This document shows positions 42,097 through 51,037 of a stretch of 64,000 bases of DNA, piece after piece. The position numbers and the translations under genes were made by a program. Numbering within the stretch: position 1 is the stretch's first letter; each line of letters opens with the position of its first letter. Below the pieces are notes generated by a model, which was not told the origin of the DNA, searched no databases, and worked only from the letters and a program-made list of their open reading frames with translations. Source of the DNA: an uncultured Bacteroidales bacterium (GTDB lineage Bacteria > Bacteroidota > Bacteroidia > Bacteroidales > Muribaculaceae). The DNA lies in assembly GCA_902777835.1 (NCBI GenBank), contig CACYVC010000002.1, positions 1-64,000 on the forward strand. Reading direction: 5' to 3'.

Positions 42097-43779
42097 TTAC
42101 TTCTCTATTTCCTTCACGCGAAGGTAGTCTCCGCTGCCTTTCACTATGGTCTCGAAGTAGTCTTGAGTGTAACCGCCGTATTTTGGTGATACGGGGTTGC
42201 CGTAGGCGTTGCGCTCAAATTGACCGTCTTTCTCCTTCTTGATGTTTCCGTCGAGGAACTTCACGAAGAGGTACTTTGCAAGGTCTTGATATTTGTGCAG
42301 ATAGTCTTTGGCACTGTTTAAGCTGTAATTGGTAAGGAACTCAAGAGCTTCGGCGGGGTTATTCTTGTAGATGGCGGCAGCCTTAGCCTCCACTTGTGGT
42401 TGCTGAGCAGCGAACGCGTCCTCAAGTCCCTGCTGCACGCGACGTACGTCGGGAATCATATATGAGTAGCGATTATAGCACTGGTTGGCAATCAAGTTGT
42501 TAACCCAGAAAGCGGCATCGAAGTCAAAGTTGTAAAGGTCACCCTTGCCCTCGCGGAAGCATTCGGGCACCTCGTTGATGCTGCAGTACATGGGCACAAA
42601 GACAGCTGTGTTGGCATCGTCAACGCCAAACCAGATGATACCTCCCACTGGGTCGGGAAGCCAAGAGCGCATCTGTGTGCAGAATACAAAACCTGTCTGC
42701 TGAGTGGCAATGGCGCGTTCGTGGCAATAAGTCACACCGTCAACTTTGAACTCCATCGGACGATAGCGGTAAGGCACGCCATAGTAGTTTTTAGCACCTG
42801 GGTCTTGAGTCATGTCGTAAGGAGTGCCCTCAAAGTGGTCGCGCATCATGTTCTGCATGTCGCGAACACTCACCAGCTTGTCGGGTTTCACATAAAGAGG
42901 CATAATCTCAGCGCCCTTTTTGCCTTCTAGATATGGTAAGTAGCGGTCCATGCCAGCAGCATATCGGTTAAAGAACGACCATGCGCGAGCGTCGCAACCA
43001 CGCAGGGTGCCGTAATCGGGTGGGCAGTAGGTGAGCGAGAAGTCGAACTCCTCGTCTTTACCGTTGAACCATCCCATCTTGCGGGCAAACGACACAACGT
43101 CCTTGCTGTATAGGCAGTTGGCCTTGTCTTTGAAAGGGATTTTATGGATACGTGCTTGGTTGGCGTGTCCCGAGATGCAGTCGTCGGGGATGCGGATGGC
43201 TACCCACACAGCACCCTTCTCGGCGCTGCCTTTGCCAATCATCTCAAGCACCCACACCTCGTTGGGGTCACCAACAGAGAATGATTCGCCTTCACTAGCA
43301 TAGCCATATTTAGCCACCAGGTCGGTCATCACAGTGATAGCCTCGCGAGCGGTTTTAGAGCGTTGCAGGGCGATGTACATCAAGCTGCCATAGTCCACGA
43401 TAGACTTTCCTGTGGTGTCTTCACACTCATGACGGCCGCCCCAAGTCGATTCGGCAACAGTCACCTGATGCTCGTTGATATTGCCCACTACTTTATAGGT
43501 GTGAGCCACTTCGGGAATCTCGCCCAAATATTTGCCTGTGTCCCAATCAGTAATTTTGCGCATCTCACCAGCTTTGTGGTCGGCAGCTGGGATGTATTCA
43601 AGGAAACCAAATAGGGTGTGAGAGTCGGCAGCATAGGTTATCAATGTCGAACCATCGACAGTCGCCTTTTTGCCGGCAATCAGGTTAGTACAAGCGTGCG
43701 ACTGCGCGCTCCAGCCCATAATCAGTGCCACAACAGCCATCAGGCCAATAGCACGAAATTTAGAAAATAGATGTTTCAT
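42097..43779 (-). CDS. C69-family dipeptidase (PepD-like Ntn hydrolase)
   Basis: A 560-residue exported peptidase. A long signal peptide ends in QSHA, followed by CTNLIAGKKATVDGSTLITY; the cysteine exposed after processing is the expected N-terminal nucleophile of family C69. Other family blocks are TWGGRHECEDTTGKSIVDYGSL, EGESFSVGDPNEVWVLEMIG, RIPDDCISGHANQARIHKIPF and FCTQMRSWLPDPVGGIIWFGVDD. It probably cleaves dipeptides in the periplasm. The start at 43779 is set by the signal peptide; an upstream in-frame ATG adds 24 unrelated residues. A repeat-bearing gap separates it from the gldE-like gene upstream. Confidence 0.9.
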   Translation of the reverse strand: MKHLFSKFRAIGLMAVVALIMGWSAQSHACTNLIAGKKATVDGSTLITYAADSHTLFGFLEYIPAADHKAGEMRKITDWDTGKYLGEIPEVAHTYKVVGNINEHQVTVAESTWGGRHECEDTTGKSIVDYGSLMYIALQRSKTAREAITVMTDLVAKYGYASEGESFSVGDPNEVWVLEMIGKGSAEKGAVWVAIRIPDDCISGHANQARIHKIPFKDKANCLYSKDVVSFARKMGWFNGKDEEFDFSLTYCPPDYGTLRGCDARAWSFFNRYAAGMDRYLPYLEGKKGAEIMPLYVKPDKLVSVRDMQNMMRDHFEGTPYDMTQDPGAKNYYGVPYRYRPMEFKVDGVTYCHERAIATQQTGFVFCTQMRSWLPDPVGGIIWFGVDDANTAVFVPMYCSINEVPECFREGKGDLYNFDFDAAFWVNNLIANQCYNRYSYMIPDVRRVQQGLEDAFAAQQPQVEAKAAAIYKNNPAEALEFLTNYSLNSAKDYLHKYQDLAKYLFVKFLDGNIKKEKDGQFERNAYGNPVSPKYGGYTQDYFETIVKGSGDYLRVKEIEK

Positions 43780-43863
43780 GATTAAATATGTGTTTAAATA
43801 ATTATTTTTTAAGGAATTAGAAGTGTGAAAGACGCTTTGCGGACAAGGCACGTCTTGTCTCGA

Positions 43864-43890
43864 CTTAACACTTAAAACTTAACACTTATG
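43864..43890. repeat. ACTTAACACTT stutter
   Basis: ACTTAACACTTAAAACTTAACACTT-like words lie at the end of the gldE-like gene and recur near 36901-36926. Short tandem slippage repeat. Confidence 0.4.
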
Positions 43891-45235
43891 ACTTGTCATT
43901 GATGTGCACCTTCACCTTAGCAATGCGGTATTTCTTCACTTTGAGCACAGTGAAATCGCATGGTCCACAGGTGATTTTCTCTTTCTCTTGTAGGAAGTCG
44001 CCCTTAATATTGAGTAGCATGCCAGCGATGCTCTCAGCTTCGTCGGTGTATTTTGCAAACTGCCGCTCGTCGAGCTCGGTCACGTCGAGAAAGTCGGCAA
44101 TCGACGTTTTGGCGTCGAAGATATAGGTGTCATCATTCTCCTTGGTGTAGAATTTCTCCTCGGTATCGTATTCATCGTCGATGTCGCCCACAATCTCTTC
44201 GAGCACGTCTTCCATTGTAGCGAGGCCTTGGGTGCAACCAAATTCATCGACCACTACAGCCAAGTGGATCTTCTTCTTGCGGAAGTCCTCGAGCAGGTCA
44301 TCGATCATGCGCGACTCGGGCACGAAGTACACTGGTCGCAAAAGTGTCTGCCACTTGAAGTCGCTGCCTTGCTTGTCGATATAGGGTAGGATATCCTTGG
44401 CATATAGCACACCTTTAATGTTGTCGGGGTTGTCCTCATAGACAGGCATTCGCGAGTAACCATTCTCAACGATACTTTTAATTACATCGTCGAAACTGTC
44501 CTCGATGTCGATATCCACGATGTCGATGCGTGGTGTCATAATTTCGCTCACAGTTTTGTCACCAAACTTAAGGATGCCCTCAAGCCAGTCTTTCTCGTCT
44601 TCGCTCTTCACGTCGCTCATTTGCAACGCGTTGGTAAGATCCTCGGTTGAAATCTCGTCAGCACGTTTGCCTACTGCTTTGCGAACGAACCCCATGCTCT
44701 TGACCATCAGGCGTGACAGGGGGCTGAAAACCATCGACATCACTTGTAGAGGCGATGCCACAGCTGTGGCAAACTTCACATTGTTGTTGGTGGCATAGAG
44801 TTTAGGAATAACTTCGCCAAAAAGCAGAATCAGGAAGGTAAGGACTACTGTCTGTATCAGAAAGTTGGTGATAGCGCTATCAAAAGTGAACATCTTATTC
44901 ATTGCGAAGTTTAGCACTATCACAATCATTATATTAATCAGGTTATTGCCTATCAAGATGGTGGCAAGTAGCTTCTCAGGCTGCTCCAAAAGGCGTTCCA
45001 CACGATCGCGCTTCGTGTCGTCCTCAATGCTCTCAATGTCTTTCTTCGACAGGGAGAAATAGGCAATCTCGGAGCCCGAATTGAACGCCGAGAAAACGAG
45101 ACCTAATAATGCGGTTAATATTGCCACCCAAACTTCAAGCGTTGGGGCATGAAATGTTATAGACGAGGGTATAGATAATGACTGCAACAGTTGTGCAGAG
45201 AAATTTAAAATACAAGATAAAGGGTCAGGGTCCAA
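43886..45235 (-). CDS. gldE: GldE-like CNNM/CorC-family membrane protein with CBS domains
   Basis: A 449-residue protein. An N-terminal DUF21/CNNM domain (residues about 30-200) contains LGLVFSAFNSGSEIAYFSLSKKDIE, LATILIGNNLINIMIVIVLNFAM and LFGEVIPKLYATNNN. It is followed by a CBS pair at about 215-345 (VSEIMTPRIDIVDID, YSRMPVYEDNPDNIKGVLYAKDIL) and a CorC_HlyC domain at the end. In Bacteroidota the gliding-associated GldE has this architecture and works with the lipoprotein GldD; other family members act in Mg2+ or metal homeostasis. No other gld gene is in the window, so the symbol is tentative. It has its own promoter at 45346 and a leader of about 105 nt. Confidence 0.8.
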   Translation of the reverse strand: MDPDPLSCILNFSAQLLQSLSIPSSITFHAPTLEVWVAILTALLGLVFSAFNSGSEIAYFSLSKKDIESIEDDTKRDRVERLLEQPEKLLATILIGNNLINIMIVIVLNFAMNKMFTFDSAITNFLIQTVVLTFLILLFGEVIPKLYATNNNVKFATAVASPLQVMSMVFSPLSRLMVKSMGFVRKAVGKRADEISTEDLTNALQMSDVKSEDEKDWLEGILKFGDKTVSEIMTPRIDIVDIDIEDSFDDVIKSIVENGYSRMPVYEDNPDNIKGVLYAKDILPYIDKQGSDFKWQTLLRPVYFVPESRMIDDLLEDFRKKKIHLAVVVDEFGCTQGLATMEDVLEEIVGDIDDEYDTEEKFYTKENDDTYIFDAKTSIADFLDVTELDERQFAKYTDEAESIAGMLLNIKGDFLQEKEKITCGPCDFTVLKVKKYRIAKVKVHINDKS

Positions 45236-45345
45236 AATCCAAAGTTTTAGTTAAACAATTTGTCTTAAGGGTACAAGGGTTTGATTATCAAGTTAATTGC
45301 TAGTGCCCTTAAGCAAGTGTTCGCCAAATGGGCGATATTCTATTG

Positions 45346-45376
45346 CAAAGGTAGTGATATTTTTTTGCTAAACAAA
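45346..45376 (-). promoter_or_regulatory. Promoter of the gldE-like gene
   Basis: On the minus strand TTTG (45373-45376) and TACCTTTG (45346-45353) are 19 bp apart. Confidence 0.75.
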
Positions 45377-45425
45377 AAAAAATTAGAAAAACCACTGCAA
45401 TTAACTATAATGAGAATTTTTTTAT

Positions 45426-45433
45426 TACCTTTG
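45426..45433 (+). promoter_or_regulatory. -7 box of the alginate-export-like gene
   Basis: TACCTTTG is 25 bases upstream of the ATG, in a divergent arrangement with the gldE-like promoter. The -33 region is weak. Confidence 0.6.
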
Positions 45434-45458
45434 TGCAAATTATAAATATGTAATAACT

Positions 45459-46808
45459 ATGTTTACTTATAACAAACACATAAAATTGCTTGCGTGGTTA
45501 GTCGCATCAGTGGCTATGTTATTGCCTGCCAGAGCGCTGGCTCAGGATGAGAACACACAGTCGCAAGACGAGAAACTCAACACCTTCACTATTGATGCCG
45601 AGTTGATGACACGAGGCGAGTTGCGCTTTGGCGGCCTGCCCGACAGCGAGGACGACATAAACAACAAGGCATCTTTCATTCTTGAGCGCACCAGGCTGGG
45701 GCTCGATTTTGAGCGCACTTTCATTAAGGCTCACATCACGGGACAGCACTCGGCGGTGTGGGGCCAGGCAGGAAAGGGGTCGTTCAACCTTTATGAGGCT
45801 TGGGCGCAGTTCACCTCACGCCAGGGGCTTTTCGCTAAAATTGGCCGTCAGGTGCTCAGCTATGACGATGAGCGCATCATCGGTTCTAACGACTGGGCGA
45901 TGGCTGCAATGTCGCACGACCTGCTAAAGATTGGCTATGAAGGTGGAGTTCACAAGGTGCATGCCATGTTTGCCTACAACCAGAATAGCGAGAGTGTGAA
46001 CGGAGGAACAGTCTATCGCAACGGTGACAAGCCCTACAAACTGATGCAGAACCTGTGGTATCACTACCAGCACCCTCGTGTGCCGTTTGGCGCTTCGCTG
46101 CTATTCATGAACATAGGCATGCAAAGCGAGTTAGATGATTATATAAATAAGACGCACTATCAACAGCTAATTGGTACTTATCTCTCATATAAGCCCAAAA
46201 ACTGGAGTGCCGAAGGTTCGTTTTACTACCAATTTGGCAGAAACGAGTACGATATGGAAATCTCGGCATGGATGGCAAGTGTGAAAGCCTCCTATTCACC
46301 AACCTGGCAATGGCAGCTCACTGCAGGCTACGACATTCTTAGTGGTGATCCATTCTTTGCCGTCCCCCCAGGTGGCGGTATAGGTTTGGGGCTTGTTCAT
46401 CACAAGACAATAAAGGGCTTCAGTCCAGTGTATGGTTCGCATCACAAGTTCTATGGTGCTATGGATTTCTTTTATCTTTCCACCTACTATAATGGCTTCA
46501 CACCAGGACTTCAGAACTACTATATAGGCGTAAACTACAAGCCTATCAATAAGTTGAGATTTGATGCAGCCTATCACTATCTCGCTATAGCGACCAACAC
46601 CAAATACCTCGACAAGACTCTGGGTCATGAGCTTGAGTTCTCAGCAGTTTACACCCCTATAAAGGAGGTAAGTGTGATGCTGGGCTACAGCTTCATGCAT
46701 GGCTCAAAAACCATGGAGGAGCTGAAGCGTGTTGACAATAACGGCAATCTCCACTGGGCATGGCTCAACATTATTGTGCGACCACGATTCCTGCAAGTGA
46801 AGTGGTAA
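45459..46808 (+). CDS. Alginate-export-domain outer-membrane protein
   Basis: A 449-residue protein with a signal peptide (cleavage near RALAQ), then a beta-barrel of the alginate_exp type. The early block TIDAELMTRGELRFGGL..ASFILERTRLGLDFERTFIKAHI, the LYEAWAQFTSRQGLFAKIGRQVLSYDDERIIGSNDWAM segment and repeated aromatic strands ending FLQVKW support this. Family members in other phyla export polysaccharide, but in Bacteroidota the domain is widespread and often unassigned. It is not next to polysaccharide synthesis genes. A repeat-rich 243-bp gap separates it from the phosphatase gene. Confidence 0.75.
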   Translation: MFTYNKHIKLLAWLVASVAMLLPARALAQDENTQSQDEKLNTFTIDAELMTRGELRFGGLPDSEDDINNKASFILERTRLGLDFERTFIKAHITGQHSAVWGQAGKGSFNLYEAWAQFTSRQGLFAKIGRQVLSYDDERIIGSNDWAMAAMSHDLLKIGYEGGVHKVHAMFAYNQNSESVNGGTVYRNGDKPYKLMQNLWYHYQHPRVPFGASLLFMNIGMQSELDDYINKTHYQQLIGTYLSYKPKNWSAEGSFYYQFGRNEYDMEISAWMASVKASYSPTWQWQLTAGYDILSGDPFFAVPPGGGIGLGLVHHKTIKGFSPVYGSHHKFYGAMDFFYLSTYYNGFTPGLQNYYIGVNYKPINKLRFDAAYHYLAIATNTKYLDKTLGHELEFSAVYTPIKEVSVMLGYSFMHGSKTMEELKRVDNNGNLHWAWLNIIVRPRFLQVKW

Positions 46809-47045
46809 TTCATAATAGTTCACAGTTCATAGTTCATAGTTCACAGTTCATAGTTCACAGTTGTGAGTTATCAGTTTCCAGTTATCAGTTTCCAGTTTCC
46901 AGTTATCAGTTCCCAGTTCCCAGTTCCCGATCAACGATAAACGAACTCCGTTCCACCTTCCACCTTCCACTTTCCACCAAAAAACGATAAACGATCAACG
47001 AACTCCTATCCACCTTCCACTTTCCACCAATAAACGACAACACCA
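46809..47045. repeat. Long mixed stutter-repeat tract
   Basis: CACAGTTCATAGTT words, then TTATCAGTTTCCAG words, then CAGTTCCCAGTTCCC. After these comes a direct duplication of about 50-60 bp containing ACGATAAACGA..CAACGAACTCC followed by CACCTTCCACTTTCCACC. It fills nearly the whole gap before the phosphatase gene and leaves little room for a standard promoter. No spacer structure of a CRISPR is present. Confidence 0.65.
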
Positions 47046-47051
47046 GAAGCC

Positions 47052-49253
47052 ATGAGAGAAATACTAGCTAAGATAAAGAAACACATAGATAGGCGTACAT
47101 GGATCACTTTGATAATTGTGTTTGCCGCATTGCTGATTGAGCTGTTCTCATGGGCGCAATATTACTACACTAAACAGCTTCTCGAAGATGAGCTTGAAAA
47201 GAAGGCCGCAATTGAGATGACCATGAAGGCCATCCTCGTCAAGAGTATGCTCAACACCACCGAACAGGTGCTCAACAGCCATGTGACCGAAATCACTAAG
47301 CTGATTGAAGACCCCGATGACATTACCGACGGATTGCGCACTATAGTCGGAGCCAACGACTATTTTACGGGGGTGGGACTGGCATTTAAGCCTGGCTATT
47401 ACAAGGGACATGACGAGCTCTATGAACCTTGGGCTTTCAACGCTGAAGAAGGCATCATGGTGAGAGATAATGTTGCCATAGGCGGACACGACTACACAAA
47501 CTTCAAGTTCTACACCGAACCCATGTTGACAGGAAAGCCTTATTGGAGCGACCCTTACATTGACAGCGTGGAAACCCATACATTTATCACCACTTATTCT
47601 GTACCCATCATCGACAAAAGTGGACAAAAAGCCGGTGTGGCTGGCATTGACCTTTCGCTTGAATGGCTCAGCGACAGTCTCAACAACCGTCACATGTACT
47701 CATCGTCTTACTGCATGCTTCTTACTGATGATGCAAAACTCATTTCACAACCACCCAAAAGCCACCCGCGCTATAAAGATTTTGATGATGCCATTAAGCT
47801 TATAAATGACTCTACCAACAGAGCACGCGTTGTTACCAAGAGCAAAATCAAAGTGATAGAGTTCGACACCGAAGACGGGAAAGAAGCCTGCGTCTTTTTC
47901 CACCACATGAAAGGCAAGCCCCATTGGATGATCGCTGTGGTGTGCTATGACGAAGAGGTATTTGCTGGGCTAATCGCCATACGGCTGCGCACGGGTCTGC
48001 TCATGCTGCTGGGTTTCCTGCTGCTGGGTTATATAATCTACCGATTCCTCAGGAACAATAAGAAGATGGCTCAAAACGAGCTGGAGCACGAGCGCCTGAA
48101 CACCGAGCTGCAGGTGGCGAAGCGCATACAGAGCGAGATGCTGCCGCACGATGATGTCACTCACGATAATTTCGACATTGCCGCCTCGCTGCTCTCGGCA
48201 CGAGAGGTGGGAGGTGATATCTACGACTACTTTATGCGCGACGACAAGCTTTTCTTCTGCATTGGCGATGCCAGCGGCAAGGGCGTGGCATCGGCGCTCA
48301 TTATGTCGGTAACCCACTCTATGTTCCGCTCATTTGGCTCACGTGAGAGCCATCCCGCCCGCATCATGCAGAAGATTAATCAGGCTGTGTGCCACGGAAA
48401 CGACTCGAGCATGTTTGTCACCTTCTTCATCGGAGTGCTCGACTTGCCTACAGGGCGTCTGTACTATTGCAATGCTGGCCATGATACACCGCTACTAATT
48501 GACAATAAGGCTAACAACCTTGAGGTGAAATCAAATATCCCTCTTGGTATTGATCTAGACTGGTTCTACGAGGGGCAACAAACTGTGCTCAAACCTGGCG
48601 AGACACTATTGCTCTACACCGACGGCCTCACCGAGGCTATGGATGCCAAACATGACCAGTTTGGCTTGCAACGAGTGAAAGACACGATAGAACAACATAT
48701 AGGTGATGATCCACAGCAACTGCTTGATGCATTGCTCACTGCTTGCAAAGACTTTGTTGATGGTGCCGAGCAGAGCGACGACCTCACTATGCTTGCTGTG
48801 AAATTTAGTCCTAAAGAAGAGGAGATCATCATGCATCGTGAAATCACCATTGACAACTCGCTTAGCCATGTGCCCAAGGTAAATGACTTTGTCAAGAGCT
48901 TTGGCGAGGAATTGAAATTAGAGGAGAAAGATTCTCAGAATCTGAAACTCGCCATCGAGGAAGCCGTGGTCAACGTAATCAACTATGCCTATCCCGTTGG
49001 AGAGAAAGGCGATATCACAATCGAGGCGACAGCAACTGCCACCACTTTACGCTTTAAGATTATTGACTGTGGTGTAGCTTTTGCTCCCACCGACGCCCCC
49101 GATGTCGACACTTCCCTCTCAGCTGAGGAACGCCAGATTGGCGGCTTGGGCATCTTCCTAGTGCGACAACTCATGGACACCATCAATTACGAGCGCATCG
49201 ACGGCAAGAATGTGCTGACATTGACAAAAAGCATTACCAAAGTTAATGACTAA
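47052..49253 (+). CDS. Sensor serine phosphatase (SpoIIE/RsbU-like) with C-terminal HATPase (RsbW-like) domain
   Basis: A 733-residue membrane protein. TM1 (about 18-40) and TM2 (about 320-345) bracket a periplasmic dCache-like sensor (FTGVGLAFKPGYYKGHDELYEPWAF, KPYWSDPYIDS, TYSVPIIDKSGQKAGVAGIDLSLEWL). After LQVAKRIQSEMLP comes a PP2C/SpoIIE phosphatase at about 375-585, with metal-binding AREVGGDIYDYF, IGDASGKGVASAL, LLLYTDGLTEAMD and QSDDLTML. A HATPase domain follows at about 600-730, with N box AIEEAVVNVINYAYP, DCGVAF and GGLGIFLV. Phosphatase and anti-sigma-type kinase are therefore on one chain. The likely substrate is the STAS protein encoded at 51038. No sigma factor is nearby. Confidence 0.9.
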   Translation: MREILAKIKKHIDRRTWITLIIVFAALLIELFSWAQYYYTKQLLEDELEKKAAIEMTMKAILVKSMLNTTEQVLNSHVTEITKLIEDPDDITDGLRTIVGANDYFTGVGLAFKPGYYKGHDELYEPWAFNAEEGIMVRDNVAIGGHDYTNFKFYTEPMLTGKPYWSDPYIDSVETHTFITTYSVPIIDKSGQKAGVAGIDLSLEWLSDSLNNRHMYSSSYCMLLTDDAKLISQPPKSHPRYKDFDDAIKLINDSTNRARVVTKSKIKVIEFDTEDGKEACVFFHHMKGKPHWMIAVVCYDEEVFAGLIAIRLRTGLLMLLGFLLLGYIIYRFLRNNKKMAQNELEHERLNTELQVAKRIQSEMLPHDDVTHDNFDIAASLLSAREVGGDIYDYFMRDDKLFFCIGDASGKGVASALIMSVTHSMFRSFGSRESHPARIMQKINQAVCHGNDSSMFVTFFIGVLDLPTGRLYYCNAGHDTPLLIDNKANNLEVKSNIPLGIDLDWFYEGQQTVLKPGETLLLYTDGLTEAMDAKHDQFGLQRVKDTIEQHIGDDPQQLLDALLTACKDFVDGAEQSDDLTMLAVKFSPKEEEIIMHREITIDNSLSHVPKVNDFVKSFGEELKLEEKDSQNLKLAIEEAVVNVINYAYPVGEKGDITIEATATATTLRFKIIDCGVAFAPTDAPDVDTSLSAEERQIGGLGIFLVRQLMDTINYERIDGKNVLTLTKSITKVND

Positions 49254-49256
49254 AAA

Positions 49257-49293
49257 AGAAATCGAGCACTTGATTCTCAACTGCTCGATTTCT
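49257..49293. terminator. Bidirectional terminator between the phosphatase and preA genes
   Basis: The 12-bp perfect arms AGAAATCGAGCA and TGCTCGATTTCT lie in the 53-bp gap between convergent genes. Confidence 0.75.
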
Positions 49294-49306
49294 CTTACTT
49301 TGTTTA

Positions 49307-50770
49307 TTAGTTAGCTGGTTTTTTCTTAATCCTCTTCGCTTGACCTATTGCACCTGTTGGACACACTAGACTGCACAAGTGGCACCCCACGCATTTCGAG
49401 CCGTTAATCTGCGGCTTGTGGTCTTCGTCAAATGTTATAGCTTGATGTCCACCATCCAAGCACGACACATGGCATCGGCCGCAGCCTATGCACTTGTCGC
49501 GGTCTATCATCGGGAAGAGCACTGTTGTGCGGTCAAGGTCATTGGGCTTGACAAAGTTAGGCAATTCCTCGCCCACAATCTCGTCAAGGCTGTTAACCCC
49601 ACGCTCAACCATGTAGTGCTGCAAGCCGAGCTTCAGGTCATCGATAATGCGGTAGCCATATTGCATCACGGCGGTGCACACTTGCAAGTTGGTGCATCCT
49701 AGTTGCAGGAACTCAAGGGCGTCGCGCCATGTTTCTATACCACCTATTCCGCTCAGTTTCACCGCTTTCATTAAGGGATTTTTTGCCATTTCAAGGATAT
49801 GCCTTAATGCGATAGGTTTCACAGCACGTCCCGAGAGGCCTGAAACAGTCTTTTGCCCCGACACCATAGCGCGGTTGTCCATTGTCACGCTTTTGACGGT
49901 GTTGATGGCGCTGATGGCATCGGCACTGGCGAAGTAGGCTGCCATAGCGGGCTGGCCGATGTGTGTGATGTTGGGTGTCATCTTGGGGATGACTGGGATG
50001 TTGACAGCGCGTTTCACATGAGCAGTGTAGAAGAGCACTAGCTCAGAATTTTGCCCCACATCGCTACCCATTCCGGCAAGGCGCATCTGCGGGCAGGAGA
50101 AGTTGAGCTCCACAGCGTCCACGCCAGCATCTTCAGCCATCTTTGCCAGTATCATCCATTCTTCCTCGGTCTGACCCATGATTGATGCTACCACCACTTT
50201 CGATGGATAGTCTTGTTTCAGACGGTGTAGGGTGTCGAAATCCACCTCTGCTGGGTTCTCGCTGAGCTGCTCCATGTTGCGAAGGGCGTAAAAGTCACCC
50301 TTACTGCCTTCACGGTTCACCACATCAAATCGCGGAGATACCTCTTCAATATCTTGCAGGCAGATGGTCTTGAAAAAGACGCCTGCCCAGCCGGCATCAA
50401 AGGCGCGAGCCACCATCTCATAGTTGGTGCAAATCGACGACGATGCAAGGAAGAACGGGTTCTCGCAATGGATGTCACAGAAGTCTATCTCAAGTGATGG
50501 TTGCCGAACGGTCATCTCGCAAGGAGGCAGCTGCTTGGCCATCTCCACGATGCGGATTGGGCGATCGTAGTGAATGCAGGCGCTCTGAGCTTTCTCCAAA
50601 TCCTGCTCACTGCAATTCTCAATCCACTGCTTTGCCAGCGCGGCATTGTCAAAACGTACGGCTCGAATCGCGCGAGCAACATCTCCTTTTCCGCATGCCT
50701 TAGAGCATGGGGCATCATGGCACAACAGGCATCGTGCCGCCTCTTCTTGGATATTTAATTTCCTCTCCAT
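49307..50770 (-). CDS. PreA-like dihydroorotate/dihydropyrimidine-dehydrogenase family flavoprotein with Fe-S modules
   Basis: A 487-residue protein, longer than E. coli PreA (about 411). Residues 14-26 carry a four-cysteine cluster (RCLLCHDAPCSKAC) like that at the start of PreT or the eukaryotic enzyme, but no FAD domain follows. A TIM-barrel flavin domain comes next (MGQTEEEWMILAKMAEDAGVDAVELNFSCPQ, IPVIPKMTPNI, AISAINTVKS, SGIGGIETWRDALEFL). Two 4Fe-4S clusters close it (CIGCGRCHVSC, CVGCHLCSLVCPTG). PreA with PreT reduces uracil or thymine. Here no preT is adjacent, and the position of the mammalian catalytic cysteine (GLACGQD) reads GSDVGQN. The substrate is therefore uncertain. Confidence 0.8.
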   Translation of the reverse strand: MERKLNIQEEAARCLLCHDAPCSKACGKGDVARAIRAVRFDNAALAKQWIENCSEQDLEKAQSACIHYDRPIRIVEMAKQLPPCEMTVRQPSLEIDFCDIHCENPFFLASSSICTNYEMVARAFDAGWAGVFFKTICLQDIEEVSPRFDVVNREGSKGDFYALRNMEQLSENPAEVDFDTLHRLKQDYPSKVVVASIMGQTEEEWMILAKMAEDAGVDAVELNFSCPQMRLAGMGSDVGQNSELVLFYTAHVKRAVNIPVIPKMTPNITHIGQPAMAAYFASADAISAINTVKSVTMDNRAMVSGQKTVSGLSGRAVKPIALRHILEMAKNPLMKAVKLSGIGGIETWRDALEFLQLGCTNLQVCTAVMQYGYRIIDDLKLGLQHYMVERGVNSLDEIVGEELPNFVKPNDLDRTTVLFPMIDRDKCIGCGRCHVSCLDGGHQAITFDEDHKPQINGSKCVGCHLCSLVCPTGAIGQAKRIKKKPAN

Positions 50771-50924
50771 GATATTTTAGTTATTAGTTATTAGCTCGTT
50801 AATTGTTAATGTTTTTCGAAAAGACAAAGATACAAAATAGTTTTCAGTATTCAATTATCAGTCCTTAGTTTTTTTTAAAAATGGCAATTTATCGCGGTTT
50901 AGATACAATTAAATTATGTATAAT

Positions 50925-50956
50925 ATTGCGTTTTACAGAAAAAAGTAGTTACTTTG
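50925..50956 (+). promoter_or_regulatory. Weak promoter upstream of the STAS gene
   Basis: ATTG (50925-50928) and TACTTTG (50950-50956) resemble -33/-7 boxes, but the -7 lacks one base of TAnnTTTG. The leader is about 75 nt. Confidence 0.4.
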
Positions 50957-51037
50957 CTTTTAAAATCAAAATGCGCTTAATTTTGTTGTGAATATTACCT
51001 TTAAAAACAATATTAATACACAATAACTCACACTAAT

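Noticed and set aside
43842..43859. GACAAG/CTTGTC hairpin as terminator of the gldE-like gene
   Set aside because: The stem is only 6 bp with no T-run on the correct strand, too weak to call.
46809..46930. Possible CRISPR array
   Set aside because: The repeats are 7-15-base words without constant-length unique spacers, and no cas gene is present.
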